A stretch of DNA of 64,000 nt from Kappaphycus alvarezii (GCA_002205965.3 NADL03000590.1:1927001-1991000); one strand, 5' to 3'; counted from the stretch's first letter, positions 10,621 to 22,637 are shown. The notes: generated by a model not told the origin, from the letters alone. Numbers and translations are program-made.

Positions 10621-10675
10621 CAAGCCAAACTATAAGGATTGAAACTTTCCCTAGTGGCAGAAGCGGACAATCCGA

Positions 10676-12250
10676 ATGAATAGTGCGAGCGGCGAAGTTG
10701 CGACGTCTGTAGACGAGGGACACGCCTTTTTGCGAGGAATTTCAGACATTGCATTGAGTTCTTTAACAAGCACACAGAAGGGCTTTATTGTCTCTGTCAG
10801 GTCCATTGACCCTGCGTTATCTGGAGATGCATTCCGTGCTCATGTGGCAGAGATCTTCCCTCCTGCCTCCCTCTTTGCTAAACAGATTTGCCATCTACCA
10901 ACCGTTTGGGTTGACTTGCGTTATTTTCTTAACGCAAAAGGAGCAAACCTAGCCCCACATTCTTCTCGCAGAGTCATATATACACTTGCCAAAGGCATTT
11001 ATGATCATGTAGAAGATCAGGAAGCCGCACTCGAGATGGCGAATCTTATCATTGCTGCTGGGAGACGAATAAGGTCTGACCTAAGGAATAATGCTCCCTC
11101 GTCACGAGTCAATACCACACCCACACTCGAAAGTGGTTCCGAAAGACAACACTCTATTGGATGCCTGATGCACAACCTTGCTATGTGTCTTAAGGATGAT
11201 AATAAGAAATTCTCAGGTGATCTAGCCGAGTCTTGGATGGAGTATGTGGATGAATATTCGCAAGTGGCACCTGATTACGGGTTGAATCCGCAACAAAAGC
11301 TGCAGTTCCTCCACAACCTTCTATCCAAAGACGCTAAAATGTTTTACTTGGAGATAGTGTAACCTTATGGTCATACTTATCAGCAAGCGGTGGATATGAT
11401 CAACCAAGAATAAATCTCCATCGTCCGACAAACGAGGGTCAAAAATTATCTATCCTCCTTGCATGTGTCCGAGTATGTTGAAAGAGGTATTGAGTTGTCT
11501 GTTGCCTTGACAAAAGTGTACAAAGTAATTACAAATATGGCTCGTCAAGTTCCTGCTTTGCACCGGGGAGACAGTCATAAAATAGAGTTCTTACGTCAGG
11601 CAGTCGTTGGGTACAAATGGGCACTTGAGCCGCTGAGCAGTGTTGCGACTCACAATTTGACCTTTCAAATGCTGTATTCCGAACTGGAGGCTGCTCTCCA
11701 ACTCGACAAGGAAGGCAAGCTTGCCCTAGCCCGAGATCCAGTCTTGAGAACCAAGCTTTTGTCCACTGATGATGTCGTTGGGATCAACTACGCAGGACAA
11801 GGGCAATACGCCAAGGATCCTCATTTTGTGCGTAGTCGCAACAACAGATCGTCGAGGAAATATCAAAGTCCCCTCGATATTGTAGGCTATTTCAATTGTG
11901 GAGATCTGAATCACATGCTGAAAGATTGTAAGCAACCCCGCAATACCGCAAGAGCTGCCGCAATGAGACTGGAATACTTTAAGAAAAAAAGCTCAGATCG
12001 CAACCTGGTGCACCTCGTTTTGGCGAATCTTTGCACTCAGCTCGACGATGAAGATCATGGTTGTGGCGAAGATGATGTTGACGATCTTAGAATTTTCCAG
12101 GTAGCATTAACCGACCGCCCAGAATCCGTGGGAGAAAAGAGTGATGCAAGTGATGACGCGGAGCATGGCCGACCTGAGGACAATTCAGAGGAGGCCGAAA
12201 TCTTTGCTATGACCTCTGCCTGGGTGGAGGACATCCCTTCAGAGTTCTAA
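10676..12250 (+). pseudogene. Copia A gag with zinc-knuckle remnant
   Basis: One frame from ATG 10676 to TAA 12250, about 525 codons, interrupted by in-frame stops at 11360-11362 and 11411-11413. The middle part is a helical, capsid-like region. Near 11890-11935 lies FNCGDLNHMLKDC, a CCHC zinc knuckle whose first Cys has become Tyr (YFNC). The tail is acidic. Gag packages the element RNA in virus-like particles. Copia C and B carry related gag sequences on the opposite strand. Confidence 0.75.
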
Positions 12251-13042
12251 GGGACATGCGTAGACTCTGGAGCTCAACAAACAGTCATTGGGATAAAGCA
12301 AGCGCATGAATATTGCTCTCTCCTGGGCACCAGTCTTAAAAGCATATTGAAAGGGCGAAAGCCAATATTCACTTTTGGCGCCGCCAAGCACAGAGGACTT
12401 GGGTACATCATAATGCGTATCCCTGTTTCCACTGATTGCTGCATGTTGATTCATGCATAAGTTGTTGAGATTGATGCGCCGCTGTTTTTCGGTCTCGACG
12501 TCCTTACTAAAGCGCGCCTCATTCTGGACTTTGACACCGACGAGGTTGTCTCCAAGCGCGAAGGGTGTAAGCTGCCACTGATACGAGAGCGCGGTCATTT
12601 CTGTGTTGAATGGCCTTTGAACATGTATTTTACAGAATCAGAACTCCGAAAGATTCATCGCAACTTTTATCACCCGCAGCCAGGAAAACTGTACGCAGTC
12701 ATGTATAAGGCAGACCCTATCTATACCACGCCATATTTAATGAAATATCTTGAACGCACTACATCTACGTGCGACGTGTGCTAAAGGGAAGTTGATACCC
12801 CTCACTGCTTTCTTGTAGTGGTGCCGGAAGGGGAATTCGTCTTCAACCGAATTGTGTACCTTGACCTCACAAAGATTGACGTCAAGCAGGCACTACATCT
12901 CGTGGATAGGGCAACGAAATTCAGCGTCGCTTGTTTTCTTGAAAAGGAGTCCACAAGGGATGTTTGGGAAGCATTTATGCGCATTTGGGTTTCGAAATAC
13001 GTCGGATTCCCGGACTACATCGCAGCTGACCAGGGACCCTAG
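12251..13042 (+). pseudogene. Copia A protease and N-terminal integrase
   Basis: Continues in the gag frame directly after its stop. CVDSGAQQTVIG (near 12256) is the active-site motif of a retropepsin-type protease with the Asp intact. LFFGLDVL matches the second half of the fold. Further on, a pre-integrase His segment (ELRKIHRNFYHP) and CDVC form a zinc-binding HHCC region. Then come the integrase core motifs YLDLTKID (first Asp) and IAADQGP (second Asp), before a stop at 13040-13042. In-frame stops also occur near 12460 and 12781. Confidence 0.75.
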
Positions 13043-13056
13043 TTCCAATCACATGA

Positions 13057-13681
13057 ATGGGAAAGCTTGCTCCGCACGACCGGTATCTCTGCAAAGGAAT
13101 CCGGGTAGAGAGCCATAATGCCATTGGGACTGGTGAAGGGTATCACTATTATCTTCGCCGTTTGTATAATAAGATAAGGGCGGATAATCCCGCATTAGAC
13201 CGAGACCTCACACTCCAGTTGGCAGTCAAAGATGTCAATGATACTGCTGGCCCCTCTGGTCTCGTGCAGACCCTGCTGGTGCTCGGTGCTCTCCCGTGGA
13301 TTCCCTTGTATCCACAGAAGTTGCCAGACCAAGCCACAAGAATGAAGACTCTTGATGATGCTCGGAAGGAAATGACGCGTATCTCTCATGCGGCGCGCAT
13401 CAATACTGCTCTACGGTCTAATGTTCCAGCTGCCGCAGAATTACTGTACGACGTATGGACGAAGTACTTATGTACCGCAAGAAACCTGTAGCAAAATGGA
13501 GGGCCCCTTTGTTATTCGAGAAAAAGACGGAAAGATGCTCACATTGGACAGTAGTGATCGGTCCTTCAGGGCTTCCGTCGACGAGGTCAGGCAATACCAC
13601 GATCGACTCCTAGAACCTTCCCAAATAACGGAGAACGAAAGCAACCTTCCAATCCGACTGGGCCCACGAGCTTTAACGTAG
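13057..13681 (+). pseudogene. Copia A integrase C-terminal half
   Basis: After a shift near a GGG run at about 13110, the frame reads VESHNAIGTGEGYHYYLRR, containing the catalytic Glu of the integrase DDE triad. It continues to 13491, and the overlapping frame to 13681 then carries EGPFVIREKDGKMLTLD, the small C-terminal integrase domain. The product would insert element cDNA into the genome. It is broken by at least two frameshifts. Confidence 0.7.
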
Positions 13682-14642
13682 ACGACTCCGCCTCTGCCAA
13701 GTGGCATGATGAAGGCGGTGTACCGCTGCCGAATGAATCGGCTCCTGGCACGGTAAACCCAAAGCTATCTGCGCCCCAGGTTGAGGGTGAGGACGACGAT
13801 CTTTTATAAATTCTAGAAGGCATTAAAGAGAATGAACTGTAACGTAAGAGGATCGCAGATGCCCTGGACGTCGACTACCCAAACCATATTGGATTCATCG
13901 GGGTACATATTACAGAGGTCCTCAAGCCAAGAGACCCAAGAGGGCGGACGCAGGTGTTCAACAGGGCTAAATTCGATGTAATAACTGGCTTGAATAATCG
14001 AAAAGTCTGGAAAATAGTACCAAAGTCGGAAGTACCCCCTGAGGCAAACCTTTTAGGTGGGAGGTTTGTCCTTGCCTTAAAAACATTGGATCCGCTAATG
14101 AAAAGCCCAAGGCACGATTCTTAGCCCAAGGTCACCGCTATAAGGAAAAGCCTTACATGGTGCATGACATCGCTACCCTTCGTGAATCTTCTATACGTCT
14201 CATCCTTTCCGTTGCTGCTATCAAAGGATTACGAGTTTTCTCCCATGACGTGAACCAAGCATACTTGCAAAGCCAGGATCCCATGAGTCGCAAGATCTTC
14301 GTTCTGCCCAACAAAAAGAACATCGAGATCATTGGAATCTCTGACGATGAGCTGCCCGAATTGCTGCTCCCTCTGTACGTAGTCTGCGATGCTGGTGATT
14401 ATTGGGGTGTCACGGTGCAATTGCATGTCGAAGATGACCTTGGTATGGAGTCCAGTACTGGCAATCCAGCTCTTTACTTAAAGATATCGGATAGGGCATT
14501 AGAAGGAGTCATGGGGATTTACGGGGACAATAAACTAAATGCAGGGACAAAGAGGTTTGAAAGAGATACAGCCAAGGGCCTTCAGAAGTTCGATTCAAAA
14601 CCTAGGGTGTATGATAATTTGATTTTTTCGGCAGCATGGTGA
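13682..14642 (+). pseudogene. Copia A reverse transcriptase
   Basis: LKPRDPRGRTQVFNRAKFD and GGRFVLALK (about 13920-14090) mark the conserved N-terminal part of copia reverse transcriptase. After a shift, SSIRLILSVAAIKGLRVFSH and VNQAYLQSQ (14190-14280) follow. The polymerase core motif, usually YVDD, reads YGDN near 14520, so both the second position and one catalytic Asp are changed. The remnant is clearly inactive. Confidence 0.75.
14509..14535 (+). other. Mutated RT active site of copia A
   Basis: The frame reads MGIYGDNKLNAGTKR where functional relatives have Y-x-D-D before x-LNAG. The second Asp of the metal-binding pair is Asn. Confidence 0.7.
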
Positions 14643-15572
14643 GTACCATCAGAAAGGGAGAGTTTTTGCTTTCTCAAGAACGCCACGCTAACAGACTGCA
14701 TCTTGTTCCGAAATTATTTTCATTTGAGATGTTTAGGAGATACCGTGCAATGCTGTCTTGGATGGAATTATCACTGCCTACACTTGCACGTGCAGTGAAT
14801 AGAGCTGCACAAGCAACAGAGTCTACTATGTCAGATGGAAAAGTGGCTGATACAACAAAGCCGTGAAAGATGCAAAAGTTGGTAAGGTACCCGGCTTGTA
14901 TTATGCGCCGTTGGATCAGGACACTTTGGTTTTTAAAAGTATATGCAGACGCTGCTTTTGCGACAAATGATGATTTGACGTCACAATTGGGATACATTGA
15001 TCTCCTCTGCGATGGCATTGGGCATATTCATGCGTTGGACTACGCAAGCAAGAAGCCAAAATGAGTCGTACGGTTGATCATGGCAGGAGAGTTGTATGCT
15101 TTTGTAGACGGATTTGATAGGAAATTTGTGTTGCAGAATGATTTGGAAAGAATGTTGGGTGCGGGAATTCCGATTCATTGTTTTACAGACTTAAAGAGCT
15201 GTTCGATGCATTACCAAAAGAGAGAAGAGAGAGAAACGGAGACCTTTAATTTGATTAACAAAGGGACAACAACCCACGGAGGAGCGCCTAATGATTGATA
15301 TTTTGGCAACGCGACAGGCATACAAATCTCATGAGATAATGCGAATCGGACTTGTTACTAGTGATGAAAACCCGGCGGACGGCCTTTCTAAGATCAAGCA
15401 CAATGGTGCTCTCTATAAGCTCCTAGACTCAGGATACGATGGATGCCCCGTGCAGCAGTGGATTACTCGTTCCGAACCAAGCTCTCGTTTTAAAATGCGG
15501 GATTGTGAATTTTCGGTGAGCGACAGGGTTTTGCCTGTTTGTGGGTCGCTTGATTCGGTTAGTAATGATTGA
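14643..15572 (+). pseudogene. Copia A RNase H and 3' pol end
   Basis: VYADAAFATNDDLTSQLGYI (near 14940) contains the first catalytic Asp of RNase H. AGELYAF (near 15085) corresponds to the Glu motif, and HCFTDLKSC (near 15180) to the second Asp. The conserved pol tail SDENPADGLSKIK follows near 15361. Stops separate the open pieces. The last frame ends at 15572. Confidence 0.75.
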
Positions 15573-16475
15573 TTTCTTTCATTTTTTAGGTCACCCTCCC
15601 CGGTCTGAATAAAGCCCAAACGGCCAGCCGAAAAGATGACGCTCACCTCTCCCGGAGCGTTCGTTTGTATTGTCGTTGTATCGTTTTGGTTCAACCACCG
15701 CCGACGGAGTACCCCACACGCGATAAAGTGAGCCGGCCGAAGACTCACTGCAATTTCGAGCGCCCCCCCCCCGAAACAACCACATCTAGAGCCCACGCCG
15801 CCTCCCGCCCCACAGCTCGCCCACTTGGGCATCGCCACGACTCCTGACCACTCCTTTGTATCCTTTTAAGCTGCTCAACGTTTCCTCCGAAGTCTATTAC
15901 CTTCGCCAACAGCTCGCTCCCCCCGCACATCCTCATTCCCCACGTTGGGAAATGGACGTTTGTCTAGTTCCCGGACGCTGCCCGGAGTGAATTGTTCTCG
16001 ATACTCGGCTACCTCGGGTGCATCTTCCCCGACGTCCAGATCACCACTTCGGCGATCTCGACCACCGCCGCGTTCATGGACGACTCCGTTGCCCAAGGTG
16101 CTGTGACCCGCCTACTCGATTTAGTCCGCCAGTCAGTGTACTGTAACGCGCATGGACGACGAGGTACTTAACCGTACAGTATGGTTCGGACTTGTGCAGT
16201 CCCCAGTAGATACTGAATGCATTAAAGTTTTTTCTTCTTTCTCCCCAGTACACCTTCAGATAACGAAGGAGTACTGTGCAGAAATGCACTGTACAGTATA
16301 CTGTAGTACAAAATAATCTCCGGCTGGGCCACGAAGTGCCTGCAAAGAGCTGTGGAGACACATTGCTCTAGTGTCAATTGAGTTCACTTGTACACGTCGA
16401 CCACGTGTCGGTTTTTGTTTCTTCGTGTAATAGTTTAAATATAACAGGTATTTCCATCATGTCGCCAGATGTGGA
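15573..16475. other. Gene-free stretch between copia A and tRNA-His
   Basis: It has GC-rich parts with a C10 run near 15770. Between 16130 and 16320 there is a cluster of TACTGTA/TACAGTA motifs, including CACTGTACAGTATACTGTAG. No supported gene is present. Confidence 0.5.
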
Positions 16476-16547
16476 GCGGTGTTCGTCTAGTGGCTAGGAC
16501 CTCACGTTGTGGCCGTGATAACGGGAGTTCGATTCTCCCACATCGCA
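16476..16547 (+). tRNA. tRNA-His (GTG anticodon)
   Basis: A complete 72-nt cloverleaf. The acceptor stem GCGGTGT (16476-16482) pairs with ACATCGC (16540-16546), discriminator A at 16547. The D stem is GTCT/GGAC, the anticodon stem TCACG/CGTGA with loop TTGTGGC and anticodon GTG at 16509-16511, and the T stem GGGAG/CTCCC with loop TTCGATT. No intron. Base -1 is A, so the extra 5' G of mature tRNA-His must be added after transcription, as is usual in eukaryotes (Thg1). Box B (GGTTCGATTC-like) is present. Confidence 0.95.
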
Positions 16548-16562
16548 AGAAAATCTGATTCG

Positions 16563-16567
16563 TTTTT
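16563..16567 (+). terminator. RNA polymerase III T-run
   Basis: TTTTT on the + strand, 15 nt after the tRNA-His discriminator base, is the expected Pol III termination signal. Confidence 0.7.
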
Positions 16568-16820
16568 GGTAATTTTTTGTTTTTATATGTTGAGGGCATC
16601 AAAAAATACTTCAATGTAACAAATTCAAAACTATACGTTTTCCGCTGGGTTTCCCTGAAGGACGACGATTTGTAAACTGGTTATTGGAATTAACACGCAT
16701 TTTTTTCTGTGACAGGTGATCGCCAATACTTGGAAAGCCGAATCTGGTTAGATGCATCAACTTCATTTTCGCCGTCACTGCCATTAAACTACTCTCTTGT
16801 TTTGAGCGGTGAGTTGCGAG

Positions 16821-19537
16821 ATGGCAACCTCCGCAGATGGATTTCCACTCGTTTCTCCCCCCAGTGAGAGTAATGCATTCCAAATCTTGTCTCACAGCCA
16901 GAGAAGAAGCAACAGAAAAGGATCAAACCCATCCGCTGCCCCTCCTCATTCATCGAGCCTACCCCCTTCTGACGAAACGGTTACTTCCCCCGTTTCACCA
17001 AGCCTGGTTGACAACCAACGTCACTCTCAGAAGCATAAGCCGCGGCCAGGCTCTTACCAGGCACTGGGTCTAAATCCTCCTCTCTGTCAGGCGTTGCATT
17101 CTGCTGGTTACACCTTTCCAACTCCCATTCAGCGAAAAGTCATTCCTCGTCTTTTGGCAGGCGACGATGTCGTCGCTATGGCAAGGACAGGTTCTGGCAA
17201 AACAGCTGCCTTCCTTGCTCCTATTCTTCACCGTCTCCTTGAGAACCCGCTTCCCATGTCTACCGCTACTAGACGCAATGGCCCTCGCGCCTTGATCATT
17301 GCCCCTACACGTGAGCTCGTGCTCCAGGAGCTCAAGTTTTGTCGGCTGTATTCCAAGTTCTTAGAACCCCCGTTAAGGACCGCTGTCGTCGTTGGTGGAA
17401 CGCCGTTGGAGGCTCAATTCGAAGCACTAGCAGTTTGCCCGGATCTAATCTTTGCAACACCTGGTAGGCTACTGCAAATGCTTGCGGAGATGGGCGCGAA
17501 AGGGGCCTCACGCTGTCAACAGCGGAGGTGGTTGTATTTGACGAAGCGGATCGTTTATTTGAAGGGACACTAGCTGTGGAAACTGCGGCATTGATTTCGA
17601 ATTTGAGGAATCGTCAAACAGAAGAACTGGGCGAGCGCCAATCGTGCTCATATCAGCGACCATGCCACACGCTTTGGCCGAGTTTTCACGCACTGGTTTG
17701 CGAAAGTGTTTATCTGTGGTTAGATTGGATGCCGATCGTGGCATTTCCCAACTCTTGCAGTGGGGTGGTTGTACACGAGGGGTGATTTGGAGAAGGATGC
17801 TGCTTTGCAAGTATTGGTGAGAAAGTTGATGGCGAGCGGTCGCACTGCTGTGGTGTTTGCTGGTACTCACCGGAGAGTTGAGTATTTGACTGAGTTGCTC
17901 AAAGCATGTGTGATAAGGAATGTGACTTGCGTCCATGGTAATATGGACCAGATGGCGAGAATGGATGCAGTAGCCAAGTTTAGGAAAAAGAAGTCTCAGG
18001 TGCTTGTAGTGACGGATGTCGCTGCAAGAGGAATAGATCTGCCGGAACTTGATGTCGTCATTAATTACGATACTGCGGCAACGCCAAAGTTATTTGTGCA
18101 TCGGGTTGGTCGGGTAGGGAGAGCAGGTAGATTTGGGCTCGCTTTAATTTGGTCACGGCAGAGGAGATACCCTACATGCTTGACGTTCTTCTTTTCGTAG
18201 GACGCGGAGTTCATTTTGCTGAAAGCCCGTCTGGGATGAAGGCGAAAGACATGTTTATGAATAACGCTTTTGCAATGGAAACAACGTTCACATTTGGGAT
18301 TCTCCCAAGGACTGTTGTGGACGATGACGTAGAGCTGACCCGTCATGCCGTTCAGCAGTTTGACATAGCGAAGGCTTACAATCGGCCAAGAATGCGCATG
18401 GCCTGTACACAAAGACAAGGGGCACTGCAAGTGGTGAGAGCGTTCGCAGAGGTAAGACCTTCTAATTAACCAAGATGGTAGCCGTCGGGACCTACAGGTA
18501 CATCCATGGTTTGCAAGCATGGAGTCGACTACGGAGAGAGAGGCAGCCGTTGAGGCAGCACGACTGTCCGTATGGAGACCGAAGGACTGTGTCGTGAATG
18601 TTCCTAGATCCCTTTTGAAGCGTAAACGGCAAAGATCAGAGCTGGACGAGGAAAAGGATGTCTCTGCTTGGTGTGAAGAAGATGGATCCAAAGTTGGACA
18701 GAAACCAAAGTCTTCAGCGGCCTTGCTAGAGTCACTTGAATCGATGCACCCAAGTCCACCGGAAGCACCATTTCGTCTCGAAAATATCAGCACGGCAAGC
18801 ACGTATAGAAGAGGAACGGAAGCAATATTTCTTGCCTAGCCACCAGGATTCATCCACAGTCCAAGCTAAGAGAGCTCTGAAAGTGTCTAGTGGTGGAAAC
18901 ATGGGGGATGGGTTGAGTGCCTTTCGGGAGTTGAATGACGCAGCTATGGATCTCACCGCAGACGGGAACTCGGAACTACCGCGCAAAGCACACTGGTTCA
19001 TCTTCAGTGAAGTATTGGGATCGAGTGACAAAGAAGTTCGTGAAAGGCGGAGTCACATCTGCCACGTCGAAGAGAAACTTGCATGTGGCGAGCAGGGAGG
19101 CTCAAGCACGTGCAAAGCTGGACTATCATATAGTTCAAGGACGGTGCGCTTTTCAAAAAGTGGCTCCAGAAGAACAAAACGGCAGTGCAACAACTTGCAG
19201 AACGTGTGGAAGGAGGCGATGCAGGTGATGTCTCCCATCTTGGTCTGAATAATGGATTAGGGAGTAATGATTTCAGGAAAGGCGCATTTGGCCGGAAAGC
19301 TAGAATAGCTGCCGCTGCTCGCAGCAAAACGCTGGAAATCAAGATAAGCCGCAAAGACAGAACCCAAAGAGTGAATTAAAGAGCTTGGCGGAAATCAAGA
19401 AGGCTCGAAAGCTCAAAGCGAAGGCAGAGGCACGTCGTCAGGCGCGTTTGAAGAAGGGTAAAAATGTGTCGCAGAAAGCAAAGAAGACTGATAGTCGTCC
19501 GTCTGGGAAGTCCCGCATGATCATTAGGCGCAATTAA
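16821..19537 (+). CDS. DEAD-box ATP-dependent RNA helicase, Dbp10/DDX54 type, frame broken
   Basis: Dbp10/DDX54 helicases act in the nucleolus in 60S ribosomal subunit assembly. From ATG 16821, a polar N-terminus is followed by the Q motif (ALGLNPPLCQAL...PTPIQ), Walker A ARTGSGKT, PTRELVLQ and TPGR. VVFDEADRLFE (DEAD), ISATMPHALAEF, VVTDVAARGIDLPE and HRVGRVGRAGR come next. A Dbp10-type C-terminus ends in a Lys/Arg-rich tail at 19537. Total length (~890 codons) suits the family. A 46-bp intron is likely at 18452-18497 (GAG|GTAAGA...CTACAG|GT), joining into VHPWF. Other breaks are single-base shifts, at GGGG 17502, GGG 17629, GGGG 17762, GGG 18135 and AAAA 18781, plus three more in the tail. 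For a normally essential single-copy gene this suggests assembly indels, but a pseudogene cannot be excluded. Confidence 0.8.
18452..18497 (+). other. Predicted 46-bp spliceosomal intron in the DDX54-like gene
   Basis: GT...AG borders with 5' site GAG|GTAAGA and 3' site CCTACAG|GT, and a possible branch region CTAATTAAC at 18462-18470. Removing it joins two codon-aligned frames and restores the VHPWF segment typical of the Dbp10 family. Confidence 0.7.
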
Positions 19538-19780
19538 ATAAATCCATCCGAGTCCTATCAATGGTGATAAGTGTGACGGAGGTGCAGAATCGCGCATTGT
19601 AGAGTTAAGACGCTGCATTGAAACTGAGTAGTAACAGTAGCAAGTCCCCATGCGGTCGCGATTTATTGCTAATGTCCACTCCTTTCACCGTTGCGGCCAG
19701 AAGTTCGGTTGTATTACCATCGTCGCAAAACACGCATTGCTATCAACATTGATCTCCATCTTGCGATAGACGGGAACAAT

Positions 19781-22208
19781 TCAGGCATCTTGTTCGAGGC
19801 GAACCAAATCATTAATCTGTCGAATTCTTCCGGAGTAATTGAGCCACTCCCGGAAACTTTCTTGGACAAGAGACTGGACAACTCCTTTCCTTATCGAAAC
19901 ATGTGGAGTTTGGCCGTCATCGTCTTCTAGTTTACCCAGGGAATTACTAGATCCGTCGCTCATTGGCACATCTTTTGACCCAGCCTCTTGATCATCGACG
20001 GAAATATCCATCTGCTGAGCACTGTGACTTGCCAGCTTCTTTTCTAATAATCTCATTTCACGACGCATGTTAGTAATTTCAGCACATTTCTTCTTCAGCT
20101 GCTCGGTGTAGGCTGGTGGAAGAGGGAGTGGTACTGAGAAAAGGGCCCGTGAATTTGCGTTTCTTTCCGAGTCTTCGTCAAATTCTGGAGTTTGGTCGAT
20201 TCCATCGCTTGAATTCTCCGGACTGCCTCCTGGCTTTTGTATCTTGACAGGCACGGCAAACGGCAGAAACTGCTCTGGTGGTAACACACACGCTACTGCG
20301 GGCGTCAGGTCAGGATCTTTCTTGTCTGCCGGCGACAGCGATCTGTGTGCTGGTCGGTAGAATTTGTCCACACATTCTCCATGGGATTCACCCCTACTGA
20401 GGCCAAGTACCGTTCGACTTCCTCCCTTGCAAATGAAGCATTGTACGGGGCGAACAACAGCCCGCGATTCTCTCCCACAATTTGAGGATACCGGTTTGTG
20501 CAAAGGTACGCATGAGTGTCAAAGCAGTTTGTCATTCGACAAACTCGGGTAATAGTATGGACACGCATGTTGACGCAATTGATCAAGGAGATCGAAACGC
20601 ACGCCCCGACAAAAAGGGTGCAATCTCGACAAGCGATCATTGATATTCTCCCCAGAGCGCTCAGTAAGTAGAAATGACAGTCTGTGCAATTTGAAATTCG
20701 TATCTCTTTGGCATGAGGGTACCCCGTGGCACTGGCATTCGTGGTCGGCATCGACTGCCTCAGTATTGTCCTGCGGTCCAGATCGCGTATCTCTGCGACA
20801 TCAGTGTAACCCTGAATTTCCCTCTGAAGAGGAACTGTGACGAGTGAGTTTGTAATGATATCCGTCAGTTCACCAAGAGGAACTTGCACATTGCTTGACC
20901 AATCGCGCCATTGGGGAATGACCCACGATATCGGCCTGTACGTTCCGTCAGAATCGCAAGTTGTAGTTAGCAGGAAGGATAAATGTTCGAACATCTGTCG
21001 GGAAATGGGAAGGTTTCGAATGGGGTACTTGGAATTATCATCCTCCATAGCCGCCTCGGATCCAGACCCATGGAAAGCGATCTCCGCGGCTTTGCCTGGT
21101 TGTTATCGCGAGCCAGGGTACCACTTTCGGCTGCGATGGTTCCTCCACCCATCACAATACCGCTCTCGGAGGGAGCAGGATCGGATTGACTTGGGTCCGG
21201 AACCACTTGATAGGCAGCAGCAATCGTGAGAAGCAAAGCCTTGAGATTGTTGACAACCAGTCTAGTCTCTCTCTGAAATGCGTGCTGCACAGAGGCAATA
21301 ATGGCCGACTGGGACTTGATCATGACGCCGAGGTGGGGAGGTGGAGTCTTCTTTCTTGTTAGAGTATCCAGGCCTGGGCTCGACGGAGGTGCTGGAGACT
21401 GCGGGGAGGAAGCCGCTGCCGCTGCAGCGACCGTGTTTGGGCTCGTAGTGGGCGATTGATTCCCAGCGGCAGTAGCGGGAGCGATCGCAGGGGAGGACAT
21501 TTTCGGGGTGTTTGGCATAGTGGTATTGGGAGCGACATGTTGTTGTAGTCGAGGCGATGCTGGGCTTAGCGATGGCGGGCAGGCAGAAACAAGTGGACTG
21601 GCTGGAGTTCCCAAAAGCGAGCCTGTTTGACGGGCAATAGGTGGATTGAGGGTATAGGGTGCAGGGTTGGCAATGGGAGATCCTGGGGAACCGGGGGCAA
21701 CCGGAGCAATATCTGAGTCTGGCCATATAGCGTCGGCCGACTCTCGGAAACGGATCGATATGGTGGCTGCTGCGTGAAGTTTGATAAAGGCGAGAAGTTC
21801 GGGGACTGGAATTAGCAATTGGCGATAGTTCACTTGTCGACCTGGGGCCAGAAGCTTGGGATCATTGAGGCGGACAAAGGAATCCGGGGCATTTGTTTCA
21901 AGGGCCTCAATTATGATACCTGCATCCTCTGACGAGTCAAGCCTGACATGGAGGCCAGCGGCAGCAACCCACGCATCATATGTGACGGCGGGGGCGGTTG
22001 CAGAATTGGTATTGACACTTGCGGCGACAAGTTCCGCGGCCAGCTTTGCAAAATCGATTTGAGAAGCAGCGGAGGAAGTGAGTAGAGGAACGGCAACGGA
22101 ATGTTCAAAGACCTGACGACGAATCCAGAGAGGGCCGATCTCGTCGGCGTCAGCATCCTCCATGCGATGATCCATAGAAATATCTTGTCGGTGGCGGGGG
22201 TCTGACAT
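19781..22208 (-). CDS. TBCCD1: TBCC domain-containing protein 1, two frameshifts
   Basis: TBCCD1 is a tubulin-cofactor-C-like protein that in other eukaryotes helps position centrosomes, basal bodies or organelles; its function in an alga is unknown. The N-terminal half (22208-21050) ends in a Pro/Ser/Ala-rich linker. The C-CAP/TBCC beta-helix follows: ISNCTDCHFYLLSALGRIS, ACRDCTLFVGACVSI, MRVHTITRVCRM, LLFAPYNASF (about 20960-20420). The conserved C-terminal part LPPEQFLPFAVP and FREWLNYSGR follows to the stop at 19781-19783. Frames change near 21085-21097 and near 20368 (one G short in TGTGG(G)ACAAA). Start at 22206-22208 is chosen over an open frame further upstream (22430) because the latter region is Pro/His-rich and looks untranslated. 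The gene converges on the helicase gene with a 243-bp gap. Confidence 0.8.
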
Positions 22209-22637
22209 CACTTTGGCGTTGGGATCAACGGCGGTGGAGGAGTGCCGTAGAGTAGTGGGAGACAGGCAACAACGTGGCTTTTGCCACCCATGCACTGTGT
22301 GAGGGGACGTGAAAGGGGGTGTGGGGAGGTGGAAGTGGGAGATGCCGCAAGGATGGAACGGATAGACAACGTCGGATGACAGTGGCGAAGAATTTGTGTT
22401 GGAGAGCGTAGCAAATGTGTAGGGTTGCACAACGGGCGAGGATCACTGCATGCTTGTGCTGCAGCAATGGCGGTTGGGCCGAAAAAAGAGCAACAAAGCC
22501 TTTTTTTTTCCCGCCACGTTTCACACGTGGACACACCCGAAATATCAAAAGTGCAAGGCTTTCATTTACAGTGTTGACTACAAATTCTTGTTTGCACATC
22601 GTGCGCCTCATCGTTCATCGCCCCACCGCCGGCCCCA
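22209..22637. other. Intergenic region between TBCCD1 and RPN2
   Basis: The 5' flank of TBCCD1 and the 3' flank of the ribophorin gene, both read on the - strand. It includes T9 and short C-rich runs. No motif is convincing enough to be called a promoter. Confidence 0.5.

Larger units (their letters stand above)
10676..15572 (+). mobile_element. Ty1/copia retrotransposon remnant A
   Basis: Gag, aspartic protease, integrase, reverse transcriptase and RNase H follow one another in the order typical of Ty1/copia. Gag through the first half of integrase (10676 to about 13100) is a single frame interrupted only by stop codons; later parts are also frameshifted. No flanking LTRs could be matched by eye. 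The element is inactive. Confidence 0.85.

Noticed and set aside
18065..18802. 245-codon - strand ORF opposite the helicase gene
   Set aside because: No recognisable domains and fully antisense to a conserved gene.
20837..21229. 130-codon + strand ORF
   Set aside because: Antisense shadow of TBCCD1 coding sequence.
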